Source: Candidatus Marinarcus aquaticus (GTDB lineage Bacteria; Campylobacterota; Campylobacteria; Campylobacterales; Arcobacteraceae). From it: a stretch of DNA of 64,000 bases. A program made the position numbers and the translations under genes. The DNA lies in contig NZ_PDKN01000002.1 of assembly GCF_004116335.1 (NCBI RefSeq), forward strand, positions 186,001 to 250,000, given 5' to 3'. This document shows, in pieces, positions 43,130 through 52,092 of the stretch; position 1 is the stretch's first letter; every line of letters begins with the position of its first letter. The notes below the pieces were generated by a model. It did no database searches. It was not told the origin of the DNA and worked only from the letters and a program-made list of their open reading frames with translations.

Positions 43130-43594
43130 TATAATACCATCAATATAATATAAAAAATATTTTATTGTATAGATAATACTATGAATCACTTTAAGTTAAT
43201 TCATATAAATGTTTAATCAAGATAAAGCTTATACAAAACTCTACATATGACTTAAGAAATAGAACTTCTCTCTTTCTTCTTTAGTGTAATATAAATTGAT
43301 ATCAAGAGTATAACAAAATATAAAACCTCTTTAAACATTATACATTTATATTACTAAAATATTATTCTATGTTTTGTAACATAATTATATTGAAAATGAA
43401 TTAAAGATACTACTATGTATAAAAACATAATAAATAACTTTATTGAGATTTCTTGACATTTTTTCGACATTGAAATGTTAGATAAATGTTAAAGTTATGT
43501 AAAAATAGTGTATTTTTTCAAAAAAGGCTAAATTTTACAAAAAATTAAATTTAAATAAGATAATATAGTCCAAATTAAAAAAAAAGGGGAGAAA
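43130..43594. other. 465-bp AT-rich intergenic region upstream of the malic enzyme gene
   Basis: I see no ORF, tRNA or strong hairpin here. A TTGACA at 43453-43458 has only weak -10 candidates after it. A second candidate promoter has TTTACA at 43534 and GATAAT at 43559. AAGGGGAG at 43584-43591 is the ribosome binding site of the next gene. Such a long gap is unusual in this dense window, and it may hold an untranslated RNA or regulator sites. Confidence 0.5.
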
Positions 43595-44854
43595 TTGAGT
43601 ATTCTAGTAACAAAAGAAGAGAGCTTAGCTTATCACGAGTTTCCAAAAGCAGGGAAGTTATGTGTTGAGACGACGGTTCCTTTTATGACGCAAAAAGATT
43701 TAGCTTTAGCGTATACTCCTGGTGTAGCGAACCCTTGTATCGAGATTGAAGCGAACCCAGAAAATGCATTCAGATATACATCAAAAAGTAACTTGGTTGC
43801 TGTTATTTCAAACGGTACAGCAGTACTTGGACTTGGTGATATTGGTGCATTGGCATCAAAACCAGTAATGGAAGGGAAATCAATTTTATTTAAACGATTT
43901 TCTGCGATTGATTCATTTGATATTGAAGTGGATGAAAAAGATGTTGATAAATTTTGTGCGGTTGTAAAAGCAATTGCACCGACATTTGGTGGGATTAACT
44001 TAGAAGATATCTCTGCGCCAGCTTGTTTTGAAATTGAAAGAAGATTGGTAGAAGAGTTAGATATTCCTGTAATGCACGATGACCAACATGGTACTGCTAT
44101 TATCAGTAGTGCAGGTTTGATCAATGCGTGTGATATCATGAACAAAAAACTTGAAGAGGTTAAAATTGTCGTTGTTGGAGCAGGAGCTGCAGCAATTTCT
44201 TGTTCAAGAATGTACAAAAGTTTAGGTGTACAAAACATTATTATGATTGATTCTAAAGGGGTTATTCATGATGAAAGAACAGATTTAAATGAGTATAAAA
44301 AAGAGTTCTCTGCGCCAAAAGCAATGACAATGGAAGAGGCATTTTTTGATGCAGATATGGTACTTGGACTTTCTAAACCAGGTACATTTACTAAAGAACA
44401 TATTGCATTGATGAAAGAAGAGCCAATTGTATTTGCTCTTTCTAACCCAACCCCTGAGCTTTTCCCTGAAGAGATTCTAGAAGTAAAACCAAAAGCAGTT
44501 GTGGGAACAGGTCGAAGTGACTTTAATAACCAAATCAACAATGTGCTTGGATTCCCTTTTATTTTCAGAGGGGCTTTAGACGTTCGAGCTACATCTATTA
44601 ACATGGAGATGAAAGTAGCTGCAGCGCATGCAATTGCTGATTTAGCTAAGAAAGAAGTCACCGCTGAAGTGAAGGCAATTTTTGGTGAAAACATTGAGTA
44701 CGGAAGAGATTATATCATTCCAAAACCATTTGACAAACGACTGATGGTAGATGTTTCAAGTGCCGTGGCACAAGCCGCGATTGAATCAAGTGTAGCAAAA
44801 ATTACTGACTTAGATATAGTGGCGTATAAACTGCAACTATCTGAAATGATATAA
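43595..44854 (+). CDS. NAD(P)-dependent malic enzyme
   Basis: The enzyme oxidatively decarboxylates malate to pyruvate and CO2. The N-terminal domain has LAYTPGVANPC with the catalytic Tyr, the Lys region SKPVMEGKSILFK, the metal-binding NLEDISAPACFEIE and the signature PVMHDDQHGTAI. The NAD(P) domain has VVGAGAAAISC. The length of 419 residues is that of the short bacterial form without a phosphotransacetylase domain. The start is TTG with a strong AGGGGAG site upstream. It links the TCA cycle to pyruvate; the cofactor preference is not decided here. Confidence 0.92.
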   Translation: MSILVTKEESLAYHEFPKAGKLCVETTVPFMTQKDLALAYTPGVANPCIEIEANPENAFRYTSKSNLVAVISNGTAVLGLGDIGALASKPVMEGKSILFKRFSAIDSFDIEVDEKDVDKFCAVVKAIAPTFGGINLEDISAPACFEIERRLVEELDIPVMHDDQHGTAIISSAGLINACDIMNKKLEEVKIVVVGAGAAAISCSRMYKSLGVQNIIMIDSKGVIHDERTDLNEYKKEFSAPKAMTMEEAFFDADMVLGLSKPGTFTKEHIALMKEEPIVFALSNPTPELFPEEILEVKPKAVVGTGRSDFNNQINNVLGFPFIFRGALDVRATSINMEMKVAAAHAIADLAKKEVTAEVKAIFGENIEYGRDYIIPKPFDKRLMVDVSSAVAQAAIESSVAKITDLDIVAYKLQLSEMI

Positions 44855-44875
44855 ATTTTTATAATTAAACTATTT

Positions 44876-44905
44876 CATGGTATTATTCCACTCAATAATA
44901 CCATG
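44876..44905 (+). promoter_or_regulatory. Perfect 12-bp hairpin before the purU start
   Basis: CATGGTATTATT (44876-44887) pairs with AATAATACCATG (44894-44905) around a 6-base loop. No T run follows. The hairpin ends four bases before the ribosome binding site of purU and could act as an mRNA control element or as a Rho-type terminator of the malic enzyme gene. Confidence 0.55.
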
Positions 44906-44917
44906 GATAGGATAATG

Positions 44918-45751
44918 ATGAAAGAGTATATACTGTTAATTGACACAACGGATGCCAAAGGTTTGGTATACAATGTTTCAAAAATTCTTTTTGCAAACAA
45001 CTTAAATATTGAGCAAAATGCTGAGTATGTTGACGAAGAGACAAAAAAATTCTTTATGAGAAGTGTCATCTCAGGCGACTTAAATAAAGAAATATTACTA
45101 AAAGAGCTTAAAGAGGTTCTTCCCGCTGAATCTACAATTAAACTGACAACCAAAGAGAAAAAAGATATTGTTCTGCTTGCAACCAAAGAGTCTCATGTAT
45201 TAGGTGACTTATTGATTCGATACATTGATGGTGAACTCAATGCAAACATCAAAGCGGTTATTGCTAACCACGATTACTTACAAGATTTGGTTGAAAAATT
45301 TGATATTCCTTTTCATTGTATCAGTGCAGAAGATATGTCTCGAGAAGAGCATGAAGAGTTGGTGATCAATATAATCAATGAATACTCACCTGAGTTGATT
45401 GTTTTAGCAAAATACATGCGAATATTAACACCTAAATTTGTACAAGCCTATCCACAAAAAGTACTCAACATTCACCATTCATTCTTGCCTGCATTTATTG
45501 GAGCCAATCCATATAAGCAGGCACATCACAGAGGAGTTAAGATTATTGGTGCAACCGCACACTATGTTACAGACGATTTGGATGAAGGTCCAATTATTGC
45601 TCAAGATGTTGTTCGCGTGGATCACACTTACTCTTGGCAAGATATGAGACGAGCAGGGCGAAATGTAGAGAAAGTTGTTTTATCAAACGCTTTACAACTG
45701 ATGCTTGAAGACCGTGTTTTTGTGTACGGAAACAAAACGGTTATTTTGTGA
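44918..45751 (+). CDS. purU: Formyltetrahydrofolate deformylase
   Basis: PurU hydrolyses 10-formyl-THF to formate and THF. It has an N-terminal ACT domain (about residues 1-80) and a formyltransferase fold with NIHHSFLPAFIGANPYKQAHHRGVKI (catalytic Asn and His) and DLDEGPIIAQD (catalytic Asp). The open frame starts at 44903, but that ATG is inside a hairpin stem. I place the start at 44918, four bases after GGAT, with 44915 as the alternative. The product has 277 residues. It overlaps trmL. Confidence 0.92.
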   Translation: MKEYILLIDTTDAKGLVYNVSKILFANNLNIEQNAEYVDEETKKFFMRSVISGDLNKEILLKELKEVLPAESTIKLTTKEKKDIVLLATKESHVLGDLLIRYIDGELNANIKAVIANHDYLQDLVEKFDIPFHCISAEDMSREEHEELVINIINEYSPELIVLAKYMRILTPKFVQAYPQKVLNIHHSFLPAFIGANPYKQAHHRGVKIIGATAHYVTDDLDEGPIIAQDVVRVDHTYSWQDMRRAGRNVEKVVLSNALQLMLEDRVFVYGNKTVIL

Positions 45752-46218
45752 TGTTTAATCTTGTGTTACACGAACCAAGAATTCCTGGAAATGTGGGAAC
45801 TATTGGGCGATTGGCTTTTGCAATGAACTGTACACTGCACTTAATCAAACCGTATGGGTTTGGTGAGATTACTGAAAAAGAGGTACGACGAGCGGGGCTT
45901 GATTATTGGTTTGATTTGGATGTACGTGAGTATGAGAATATCGAAGATTTTTGGAGTAAACATCCGTTAAACGAACGGCATTTCTTTGCAACAACCAAAA
46001 CAAAACAACTCTATTTTGATATGAGATACCAAAAAGGGGATTATTTCTATTTTGGTCGAGAAGATGCAGGCTTACCTGAGTCTTTCTTGGCATTAAATGA
46101 GCAAGGGTGTATTACGATTCCTATGACCAATGACGCACGAAGTTTGAATATCGCAAATTCCGTCTCTATTGTGGCGTATGAAGCACTTCGACAAAACTTT
46201 AAAGAGTTTACTCTTTAA
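45751..46218 (+). CDS. trmL: tRNA (cytidine(34)-2'-O)-methyltransferase
   Basis: TrmL is a SPOUT methyltransferase that modifies the wobble ribose of tRNA-Leu. Knot motifs are VLHEPRIPGNVGTIGRLAFA near the start, FGREDAGLP and the C-terminal IPMTNDARSLNIANSVSI. The product has 155 residues, as usual. The GTG at 45748 just before the ATG is an alternative start. It is coupled to purU with a short overlap. Its substrate class fits the tRNA-Leu(CAA) elsewhere in the window. Confidence 0.92.
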   Translation: MFNLVLHEPRIPGNVGTIGRLAFAMNCTLHLIKPYGFGEITEKEVRRAGLDYWFDLDVREYENIEDFWSKHPLNERHFFATTKTKQLYFDMRYQKGDYFYFGREDAGLPESFLALNEQGCITIPMTNDARSLNIANSVSIVAYEALRQNFKEFTL

Positions 46219-46447
46219 GTTGCTTCTTCGCCTTTTTAATGAGCTTTTTAACTGCTTTGAGCTCATCTTTTAGCAGCTCCTCTTCCTCTTTTTTGTATTT
46301 TTTATCTTTGAGTCTGTTTTTGAGTTTGAGTTTTTTGAGTTTGAGTTTCTCAATGATTTCATTGACTTTATTGGTATAACGTGTTTGTTCTTTTTGAGCT
46401 TGACTAAACAGTGTATTGATTCTTGCTACAAATTTTTTAATTCCCAT
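46208..46447 (-). CDS. Lysine-rich coiled-coil protein, function unknown
   Basis: This is a 79-residue, strongly basic protein (Lys/Glu/Leu-rich), predicted to be a single long helix or coiled coil from about residue 15 to the end. It overlaps the end of the Na/Pi cotransporter gene by 11 bp on the same strand and the convergent trmL gene by 11 bp. That spacing suggests it is translated with the cotransporter. No family is recognised; low-complexity composition limits homology reasoning. Confidence 0.5.
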   Translation of the reverse strand: MGIKKFVARINTLFSQAQKEQTRYTNKVNEIIEKLKLKKLKLKNRLKDKKYKKEEEELLKDELKAVKKLIKKAKKQLKE

Positions 46448-48206
46448 TATCTTCTCCTATTTCAACTAACAGATCATCTTCCACCCATAATATCATAGTA
46501 ATGTCGATTAAACGTTTACAAATGTGAATTCCAAATGAAGAGTCGTTGATCAATGATGTCGCCATTTTGGTGTCTATTTTGTTGTTTCGGATCAATTCAT
46601 CAATTTTACCATTGCTGATAAAATCAAGAGTATCCAGACGTTGTTTGAGTGTCTCTACGCGTGAAATACGGTCAATATCATCGACATGGTGTTGTTGAAT
46701 GTACTCTATTTCTCGAAGTGTATTGGCGATAACCTCTCGTATGGCATCGTACTCATCTTTGATGTACTCATTTTTACTTTTAGAATAGATGTTGATATTG
46801 CGTTGTAACTCTTTAATATCTTTGACTGATTTAATGATTTTTCGTGAAGCGGTTTTGAGTTTCCCTACAATGATATTTTCTGTCTCATTCATATTTTGTT
46901 GTGAAAGTAGGGCATAACGAATGATTTCTCCGTATAAAAGTTTGAGGTTATTGTTATAAATTTCATCAATATTGGTCTCTATTTTACTTTTTGATTTTTT
47001 GACCACTTCTTGTAAAGGGTTTTGAGAAAAAACATCTTCTCTGTGCAAGTTCATCGCATGAGTGATGGTTTTAAGCGATTGAAAATAGAGGTTAATCACC
47101 TCTTTTCTTAAAGAAACAATCGCTGTTTTAGGAATCTCAATGACTTCATCATTTAAATATTGGGGTTTCGCTTTGGATTTAATTTTAGGGATAAACAAGG
47201 TGTTTAAAAATTGAACCATCTTTCCAATAAACGGAGAGACTAACGCAATACCAATGACATTAAACAAGGTGTGAAAGATGGCCAGTTTAATGACATAATT
47301 CTCTTTATCCACGCCAAAAGCATCTCCTATCCAGTTGACAACTTGTACAAATTGAAAGATAAAAATAAAGGCAAATGCGGCTGTGACAAAATTAAAAATA
47401 AAGTGAGCTACGGCCAGACGTTTTCCATTTTCATTGGAGGCAATGGATCCTACAATCGCTGTAATTGTCGTACCAATATTTGCACCAATGGCGATGGCTA
47501 AAGCATTGGCATAAATGATTTGACCACTGACCAAAGCAGCAATAACAATGGCCATGGTTGCCGCACTTGATTGAATAATAACGGTTGCTATCATTCCCAC
47601 GATAATAAAAACAAGTACACCCAAATAGCCTTCAATGGCATATTGTGAAAGATTAATAGTACTTTTTAAAGACTCAAAGCCATCCATCATATAAGAGATA
47701 CCCAGAAAAATAAAACCTAAACCTAAAAGAATATTGCCACTTCCTTGGTAGTGTCTGTTTGTAGAAAAACGAAGAGCAACCCCTAAGATGAGCATGGGCA
47801 TGGCATAGTGTGCAATACTGATTTTAACACCAAAGTATGAAACAATCCATGTGGTAGTCGTTGAGCCTAAGTTTGAACCAAAAATTACTCCAATGGCTTC
47901 ATTTAATCCAATTAAACCGGCACTTAAAAATGAAATCATAATCACACTGGTTAATGAAGAGCTTTGTACCAAGGTTGTTGAGACAGTACCCGTGGCAATG
48001 GCTTTAGGCAGTGTACAGGTAAAGCGTTCTAATACTTTTTCCAAAGCACCACCAGAGAAGAGTTTAAAGCCTTCTTCCATAAAGTACATACCCACTAAAA
48101 AGATAGCAATCCCCGCTACAATTGTCTTCGCATTGTCATTGGCAAAGATGAAATAAGCTAACAGCAAAAAGAGTGTGGGGAAGAGCACTTTTTTAAACAT
48201 TAACAA
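46437..48206 (-). CDS. Na/Pi cotransporter family protein with PhoU-like C-terminus
   Basis: This is a membrane protein of 589 residues. The transporter half has two inverted repeats with the motifs TTLVQSSSLTSVIMISF and TVIIQSSAATMAIVIAAL, the QSS signatures of sodium-phosphate symporters (NptA/YjbB type). The C-terminal 220 residues are helical and PhoU-like. Sodium-driven phosphate transport is likely; the direction is not certain, because E. coli YjbB exports phosphate. It is divergent from an OmpR-type response regulator gene. Confidence 0.88.
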   Translation of the reverse strand: MLMFKKVLFPTLFLLLAYFIFANDNAKTIVAGIAIFLVGMYFMEEGFKLFSGGALEKVLERFTCTLPKAIATGTVSTTLVQSSSLTSVIMISFLSAGLIGLNEAIGVIFGSNLGSTTTTWIVSYFGVKISIAHYAMPMLILGVALRFSTNRHYQGSGNILLGLGFIFLGISYMMDGFESLKSTINLSQYAIEGYLGVLVFIIVGMIATVIIQSSAATMAIVIAALVSGQIIYANALAIAIGANIGTTITAIVGSIASNENGKRLAVAHFIFNFVTAAFAFIFIFQFVQVVNWIGDAFGVDKENYVIKLAIFHTLFNVIGIALVSPFIGKMVQFLNTLFIPKIKSKAKPQYLNDEVIEIPKTAIVSLRKEVINLYFQSLKTITHAMNLHREDVFSQNPLQEVVKKSKSKIETNIDEIYNNNLKLLYGEIIRYALLSQQNMNETENIIVGKLKTASRKIIKSVKDIKELQRNINIYSKSKNEYIKDEYDAIREVIANTLREIEYIQQHHVDDIDRISRVETLKQRLDTLDFISNGKIDELIRNNKIDTKMATSLINDSSFGIHICKRLIDITMILWVEDDLLVEIGEDNGN

Positions 48207-48243
48207 CCTTTTTGTAGTAATGGTTCTATTATAGTATAAAAAA

Positions 48244-48295
48244 TGTTACAATTTCAAGATACGAAAAACTATAAGTTCTCATTTGTTACAATTTC
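48244..48295. repeat. 12-bp direct repeat between the Na/Pi gene and the response regulator gene
   Basis: TGTTACAATTTC occurs at 48244-48255 and again at 48284-48295, exactly 40 bp apart, which is about four helical turns. The second copy is 21 bp before the TTG start of the response regulator. It may be an operator. Confidence 0.6.
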
Positions 48296-48316
48296 CTCTT
48301 TATAAAAAGGTGTCCA

Positions 48317-48973
48317 TTGAAAGTATTATTGCTAGAAGATGATAAATTATTTGCTCAAACGGTTGAAGACTTCCTTGAAGAGGAGGGCTTTTGTGTTGAC
48401 TTGGCTTATGATGGTCAAGAGGCTTTGAATAAAAATTATGAAAACAATTACGATCTGTATTTATTGGATATCAATGTTCCTAAACTCAATGGTTTGGATT
48501 TTTTAAAAGAGTTGCGTGATATTCAAGACACTACTCCTGCTATCTTTTTAACTTCATATAAAGATAAAGAGACCTTAAAGAAGGGTTTTATTAATGGCGC
48601 GGATGATTATTTAACCAAACCAGTGGATTTGGATGAGTTACTTTTACGAATTCACTCTCTATTCAAACGCGTAGGAAAACAGTGGTGCATGGTAGAACTT
48701 TCAAATGGTATCTCTTTTAATCCTTCTACAAGAAGAGTGTTTGAACATGGGATAGATTTAAATGTGCCCATTAAAGTGGTGCAGCTTTTTGAATTGTGTT
48801 TAGAAAACAGAAACAATATCGTTACTAAAGATATGATTGTCTCTAGGTTATGGGCAACCAATGAAGAGTACAGTGAGGGAGCAATTCGTGTCTATATTAA
48901 TAACCTCAAAAAGTTATTAGGAAAAGATGCGATTACAAATATCAAAGGTGTAGGATATAAAGTTGAGTTCTAA
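48317..48973 (+). CDS. OmpR-family response regulator
   Basis: This protein of 218 residues has a receiver domain (1-118) with acidic pocket residues in LEDDK, phosphoacceptor Asp in YLLDINVPKLNG, Thr in FLTSYKD and Lys in DDYLTKPVD. A C-terminal winged-helix domain follows (about 125-218, ending NIKGVGYKVEF). It should bind direct repeats with 10- to 11-bp spacing. The start is TTG after AAAAAGG. It overlaps the kinase gene by 11 bp. A matching repeat lies before the TonB receptor gene at 49898. Confidence 0.92.
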   Translation: MKVLLLEDDKLFAQTVEDFLEEEGFCVDLAYDGQEALNKNYENNYDLYLLDINVPKLNGLDFLKELRDIQDTTPAIFLTSYKDKETLKKGFINGADDYLTKPVDLDELLLRIHSLFKRVGKQWCMVELSNGISFNPSTRRVFEHGIDLNVPIKVVQLFELCLENRNNIVTKDMIVSRLWATNEEYSEGAIRVYINNLKKLLGKDAITNIKGVGYKVEF

Positions 48974-49814
48974 AAAACGTAATTTTCTTATCTCTAACTC
49001 TATTTTAGTGGCGTTTATTACTATTTTAGTGCTCATTGCGAATTTTTATCTTGTCTCTCTTTTTGGTTTTAATCAAGAGAATTTTATGTTCATTACAGGA
49101 GTTTTGATTATTTTAGCTGTCTGTTTGAACCTTTTTTTGAGCAAACCTTTATTGGAACCTTTGTTTAAAAGTGATGCTAATTTACAAAAGACGATTAAAG
49201 AGACACTCCATGAACTGAATATCCCTGCTTCTACGATACAAGCCAATGCTCAAATGCTTGAAAAGAGCATCAAAGATGAAAAAAACATCAAACGTTTGGG
49301 GCGTATCAAACAAGCAACCAATGAGTTACTTAAACTCTATAACCAAATGGAGTATGAAATTAAAAAAGAAATTGATACCATTGAAAAACAAACGTTTGAT
49401 TTAAAAGAATCCATTCAAGAGTCTGTCTCAAAATTTGATGAGATTAAAAAAGAGATTATCATTGATCAAAAGGTTCCAGAAGTTCAACTTTACAGTGATA
49501 AAAATGGTTTTCAAAAAGTCATTGATAACTTACTTTCCAATGCAATTAAATATAATCATCCACAAGGTAACGTATGCATCAAATATATGCATTCCATATT
49601 AAGCATACACAACAGTGGAAAAGCCATAGAGACTAAAAATATTTTTATGGTCTTTGAACAATATTATCAAGAAGACACCAACAAAAAAGGCTTTGGTTTA
49701 GGTTTAACCATTGTCAAAGAGTTTTGTGATAAACATGCGATAGAGATTAAAATTGACTCTTTAGCCGAAGGAACTACCTTTTATTTAAATCTAAGTGGCA
49801 TTCTCTCTAAGTAA
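48963..49814 (+). CDS. Sensor histidine kinase
   Basis: This protein of 283 residues has two TM helices close together (about 9-33 and 38-58), so almost no periplasmic sensor domain. The phosphoacceptor region is LHELNIPASTIQANAQML, with N box NLLSNAIKYNHP and G2 box GFGLGLTIVKEF. A clear G1 DxGxG motif is not obvious (SIHNSGKAI stands there), as in some reduced kinases. It probably senses within the membrane or through partner proteins and phosphorylates the response regulator encoded just upstream. Confidence 0.87.
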   Translation: MSSKKRNFLISNSILVAFITILVLIANFYLVSLFGFNQENFMFITGVLIILAVCLNLFLSKPLLEPLFKSDANLQKTIKETLHELNIPASTIQANAQMLEKSIKDEKNIKRLGRIKQATNELLKLYNQMEYEIKKEIDTIEKQTFDLKESIQESVSKFDEIKKEIIIDQKVPEVQLYSDKNGFQKVIDNLLSNAIKYNHPQGNVCIKYMHSILSIHNSGKAIETKNIFMVFEQYYQEDTNKKGFGLGLTIVKEFCDKHAIEIKIDSLAEGTTFYLNLSGILSK

Positions 49815-49839
49815 CTTAAGATAAACTTAAAATATAAAA

Positions 49840-49857
49840 TTAACACTAAATTAACAC
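49840..49857 (+). promoter_or_regulatory. Direct-repeat box TTAACAC-N4-TTAACAC upstream of the TonB receptor gene
   Basis: TTAACAC occurs at 49840-49846 and 49851-49857, phased at 11 bp like PhoB/OmpR-type boxes. A related TTAACA follows at 49865. Two AACTTAA copies, also 11 bp apart, precede it at 49813 and 49824. The adjacent response regulator is the likely ligand. Confidence 0.5.
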
Positions 49858-49874
49858 AAATTCTTTAACATTTC

Positions 49875-49888
49875 CCCAAAATTTTGGG
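49875..49888 (+). promoter_or_regulatory. Palindrome containing the ribosome binding site of the TonB receptor gene
   Basis: CCCAAAATTTTGGG is a perfect 14-bp palindrome. Its right end begins the likely Shine-Dalgarno GGGAG (49886-49890), seven bases before the ATG. Folding or protein binding here could block translation. Confidence 0.45.
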
Positions 49889-49897
49889 AGCGCGCAA

Positions 49898-52081
49898 ATG
49901 AGAAGAGGGAGTTTTGTTTTATCGTCGTTGTTACTAGGAACAATGGCGTATGCAAACAGTGTCCAGTCATTGGATACAATCAGTGTAGAGTCATCCACTA
50001 TTGATGACAGATTTTCTACAAAAAGAACAGAAGTGTCGAATACTACGACTATCCGTGGTGAGATTATTGATGAGTCTCATACAGAGAACATTCAACAAAT
50101 TTTACAATCCATCCCCGGTATTACCACGGAAGTAAAAACAGGTGATTCGTTGAAGATTCATATCCGTGGGGTTGAAAATCAGATGTACATGGGTGAAAAA
50201 CCAGGTGTGGCCATTGTGATTGATGGGGTGCCTGTATTTGAGCGTACGGGGGCTGTGAATATTGACTTAGATAACATTGAGTCTATTAAAGTACTCAAAG
50301 GAGGAGCAAGTTATCTCTTTGGTGATGATGCCTTAAGTGGTGCAGTGATTATTACTACGAAAAAAGGGGCACACTATAATCATAACTTTGCCACGATTGA
50401 AAGAGGAAGTTTTGGTTACAGAAAATTGCTTGGTCGAACAGGGTATTCAAATGATGTGTTGAATTTTCATATTCAAGGAAGTCAACGAAAAGCGGATGGG
50501 TATCATGAAGATTCGGATTACAGTACTAAGTATTATAATGGAAAATTGCAATACTTTATTGATGATAGTTCCGATTTAACTTTTGGTGCTGAGTACTCTA
50601 AAAGAGCAAAAGATTCTCACGGTACAGTCGGTGGAGCAGATGAGGCTGATCATAATCCAGAGAGTATTTATGAAGGAGATCAGGAGAGTCGAGATTATAC
50701 AAGAATGTATGATGTTGAGTTGGAAAAATACTTTGTAACGTACTCTAAATATTTTACAGAGCAGACCAACTTATTGGTTAATGCTTACATGTACACTGAT
50801 GATACATCATTTTGGTCTGGTCCACAAACCAAAGATGGAAACAATGTTAAACAGCCCTCTTTGGATGACAGCGATTATATTTATGATAACTACTATGAAC
50901 AAACACAACGAGGAATTAAAAGTGAACTTAGAACCAGTTCACAGAAGTTTGCAGCACTTTTAGGAGTGGATTTAAGAGACAATGAATATAAAAACAAAGT
51001 GATTTATAAAACCAATCAAGCACTTGTACGATACATGCCTATGCCCGTTGTGACCGCTGATTATTTTAAGGCAGGCGATGAAAAAAGCAATGATACCACT
51101 GATGAGAAAGTTTATGCCATTTATGGAGAGTATAAACACGGGTTCAGCAAAGATTTAACGGCGACGATTAATGCACGGTATGACAAGATTAAGTTGGATT
51201 ATATGGATTCAGACGGGGAAGATTTAGAAAAAAACTTCAATGTGTATTCTTATCGTGTGGGTACGAACTATAATTTGGATGCAAAAAATACACTTTTTGT
51301 AAATTATTCAACGGGGTTTAGAGCACCTACTATTTCTCAACTTTTTGCTGGAAGTACCAGTGCTTGGGGGTATACTGAAAACAATTCTGATTTGGAACCT
51401 GAAAAGTCGTATAACTATGAGATTGGTTTAAGAGGATCATTGGATTGGTTCAATTATGAAGCAGCACTTTTTAGAATTGACAGAGATGATTTTATCATGA
51501 AAACCTCAGGAAATTATGGGGATACCAGTAACACTTCAGGAGATATGTGGGATAACATTGGAGGAGCACGACATCAAGGTTTGGAACTCTCAGTGTATGA
51601 TAAAATCACCGATAAACTCTCATATAATATTGCCTATACCTATTTGGATGCACGTTATACCAACTATCATAATTTGGCAATGGATTTAGGTGGAACCATG
51701 ACCTATTTTGATCCAAATGGCAATCGAATTCCACGAACATCAAAACATATGTTGAATGTAATTTTAGACTATTATGTGTTCCCATCATGGAAAATGCAAG
51801 CGGAGTGGGTGAAAAAATCAAGTTATTATGCGGATGATTTAAACCAAATGCAAATTGATGGACAAGATGCCGTAAACTTATTGACGCAATATAAATCCAA
51901 TTATCAAAACATTGAATACGCTTTTTTTGCACGAGTAGATAACCTGTTTGATAACCAATACTACAGTACAGCACGAGCCAGTGGTGACAGAGATGAAAAT
52001 GGAGTGTTTGACAGTGAAGACCTCTCTATTACAGTGAATCAAGGAAGAACGTTTACTGTTGGCTTCTCGATGAAGTTTTAA
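49898..52081 (+). CDS. TonB-dependent outer-membrane receptor
   Basis: This protein of 727 residues has a signal peptide (1-19, ending AYA), a TonB box-like DTISVES, a plug domain (about 45-160, with IQQILQSIPGI, IHIRGVENQ, VAIVIDGVPV and IKVLKGGASYLFG) and a beta-barrel ending in a C-terminal Phe (VGFSMKF). It resembles siderophore/catecholate receptors in plug sequence, but the ligand is not decided. It heads an operon with a membrane polyferredoxin, ExbB, ExbD and TonB. A direct-repeat box and a palindrome over the ribosome binding site lie in front of it. Confidence 0.9.
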   Translation: MRRGSFVLSSLLLGTMAYANSVQSLDTISVESSTIDDRFSTKRTEVSNTTTIRGEIIDESHTENIQQILQSIPGITTEVKTGDSLKIHIRGVENQMYMGEKPGVAIVIDGVPVFERTGAVNIDLDNIESIKVLKGGASYLFGDDALSGAVIITTKKGAHYNHNFATIERGSFGYRKLLGRTGYSNDVLNFHIQGSQRKADGYHEDSDYSTKYYNGKLQYFIDDSSDLTFGAEYSKRAKDSHGTVGGADEADHNPESIYEGDQESRDYTRMYDVELEKYFVTYSKYFTEQTNLLVNAYMYTDDTSFWSGPQTKDGNNVKQPSLDDSDYIYDNYYEQTQRGIKSELRTSSQKFAALLGVDLRDNEYKNKVIYKTNQALVRYMPMPVVTADYFKAGDEKSNDTTDEKVYAIYGEYKHGFSKDLTATINARYDKIKLDYMDSDGEDLEKNFNVYSYRVGTNYNLDAKNTLFVNYSTGFRAPTISQLFAGSTSAWGYTENNSDLEPEKSYNYEIGLRGSLDWFNYEAALFRIDRDDFIMKTSGNYGDTSNTSGDMWDNIGGARHQGLELSVYDKITDKLSYNIAYTYLDARYTNYHNLAMDLGGTMTYFDPNGNRIPRTSKHMLNVILDYYVFPSWKMQAEWVKKSSYYADDLNQMQIDGQDAVNLLTQYKSNYQNIEYAFFARVDNLFDNQYYSTARASGDRDENGVFDSEDLSITVNQGRTFTVGFSMKF

Positions 52082-52092
52082 GGAGGCAGATG

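Noticed and set aside
43633-44238. 201-codon ORF antisense to the malic enzyme gene
   Set aside because: The plus-strand frame carries all malic enzyme motifs. The antisense frame is Ser/Ala/Ile-rich with no domain, as expected of a shadow.
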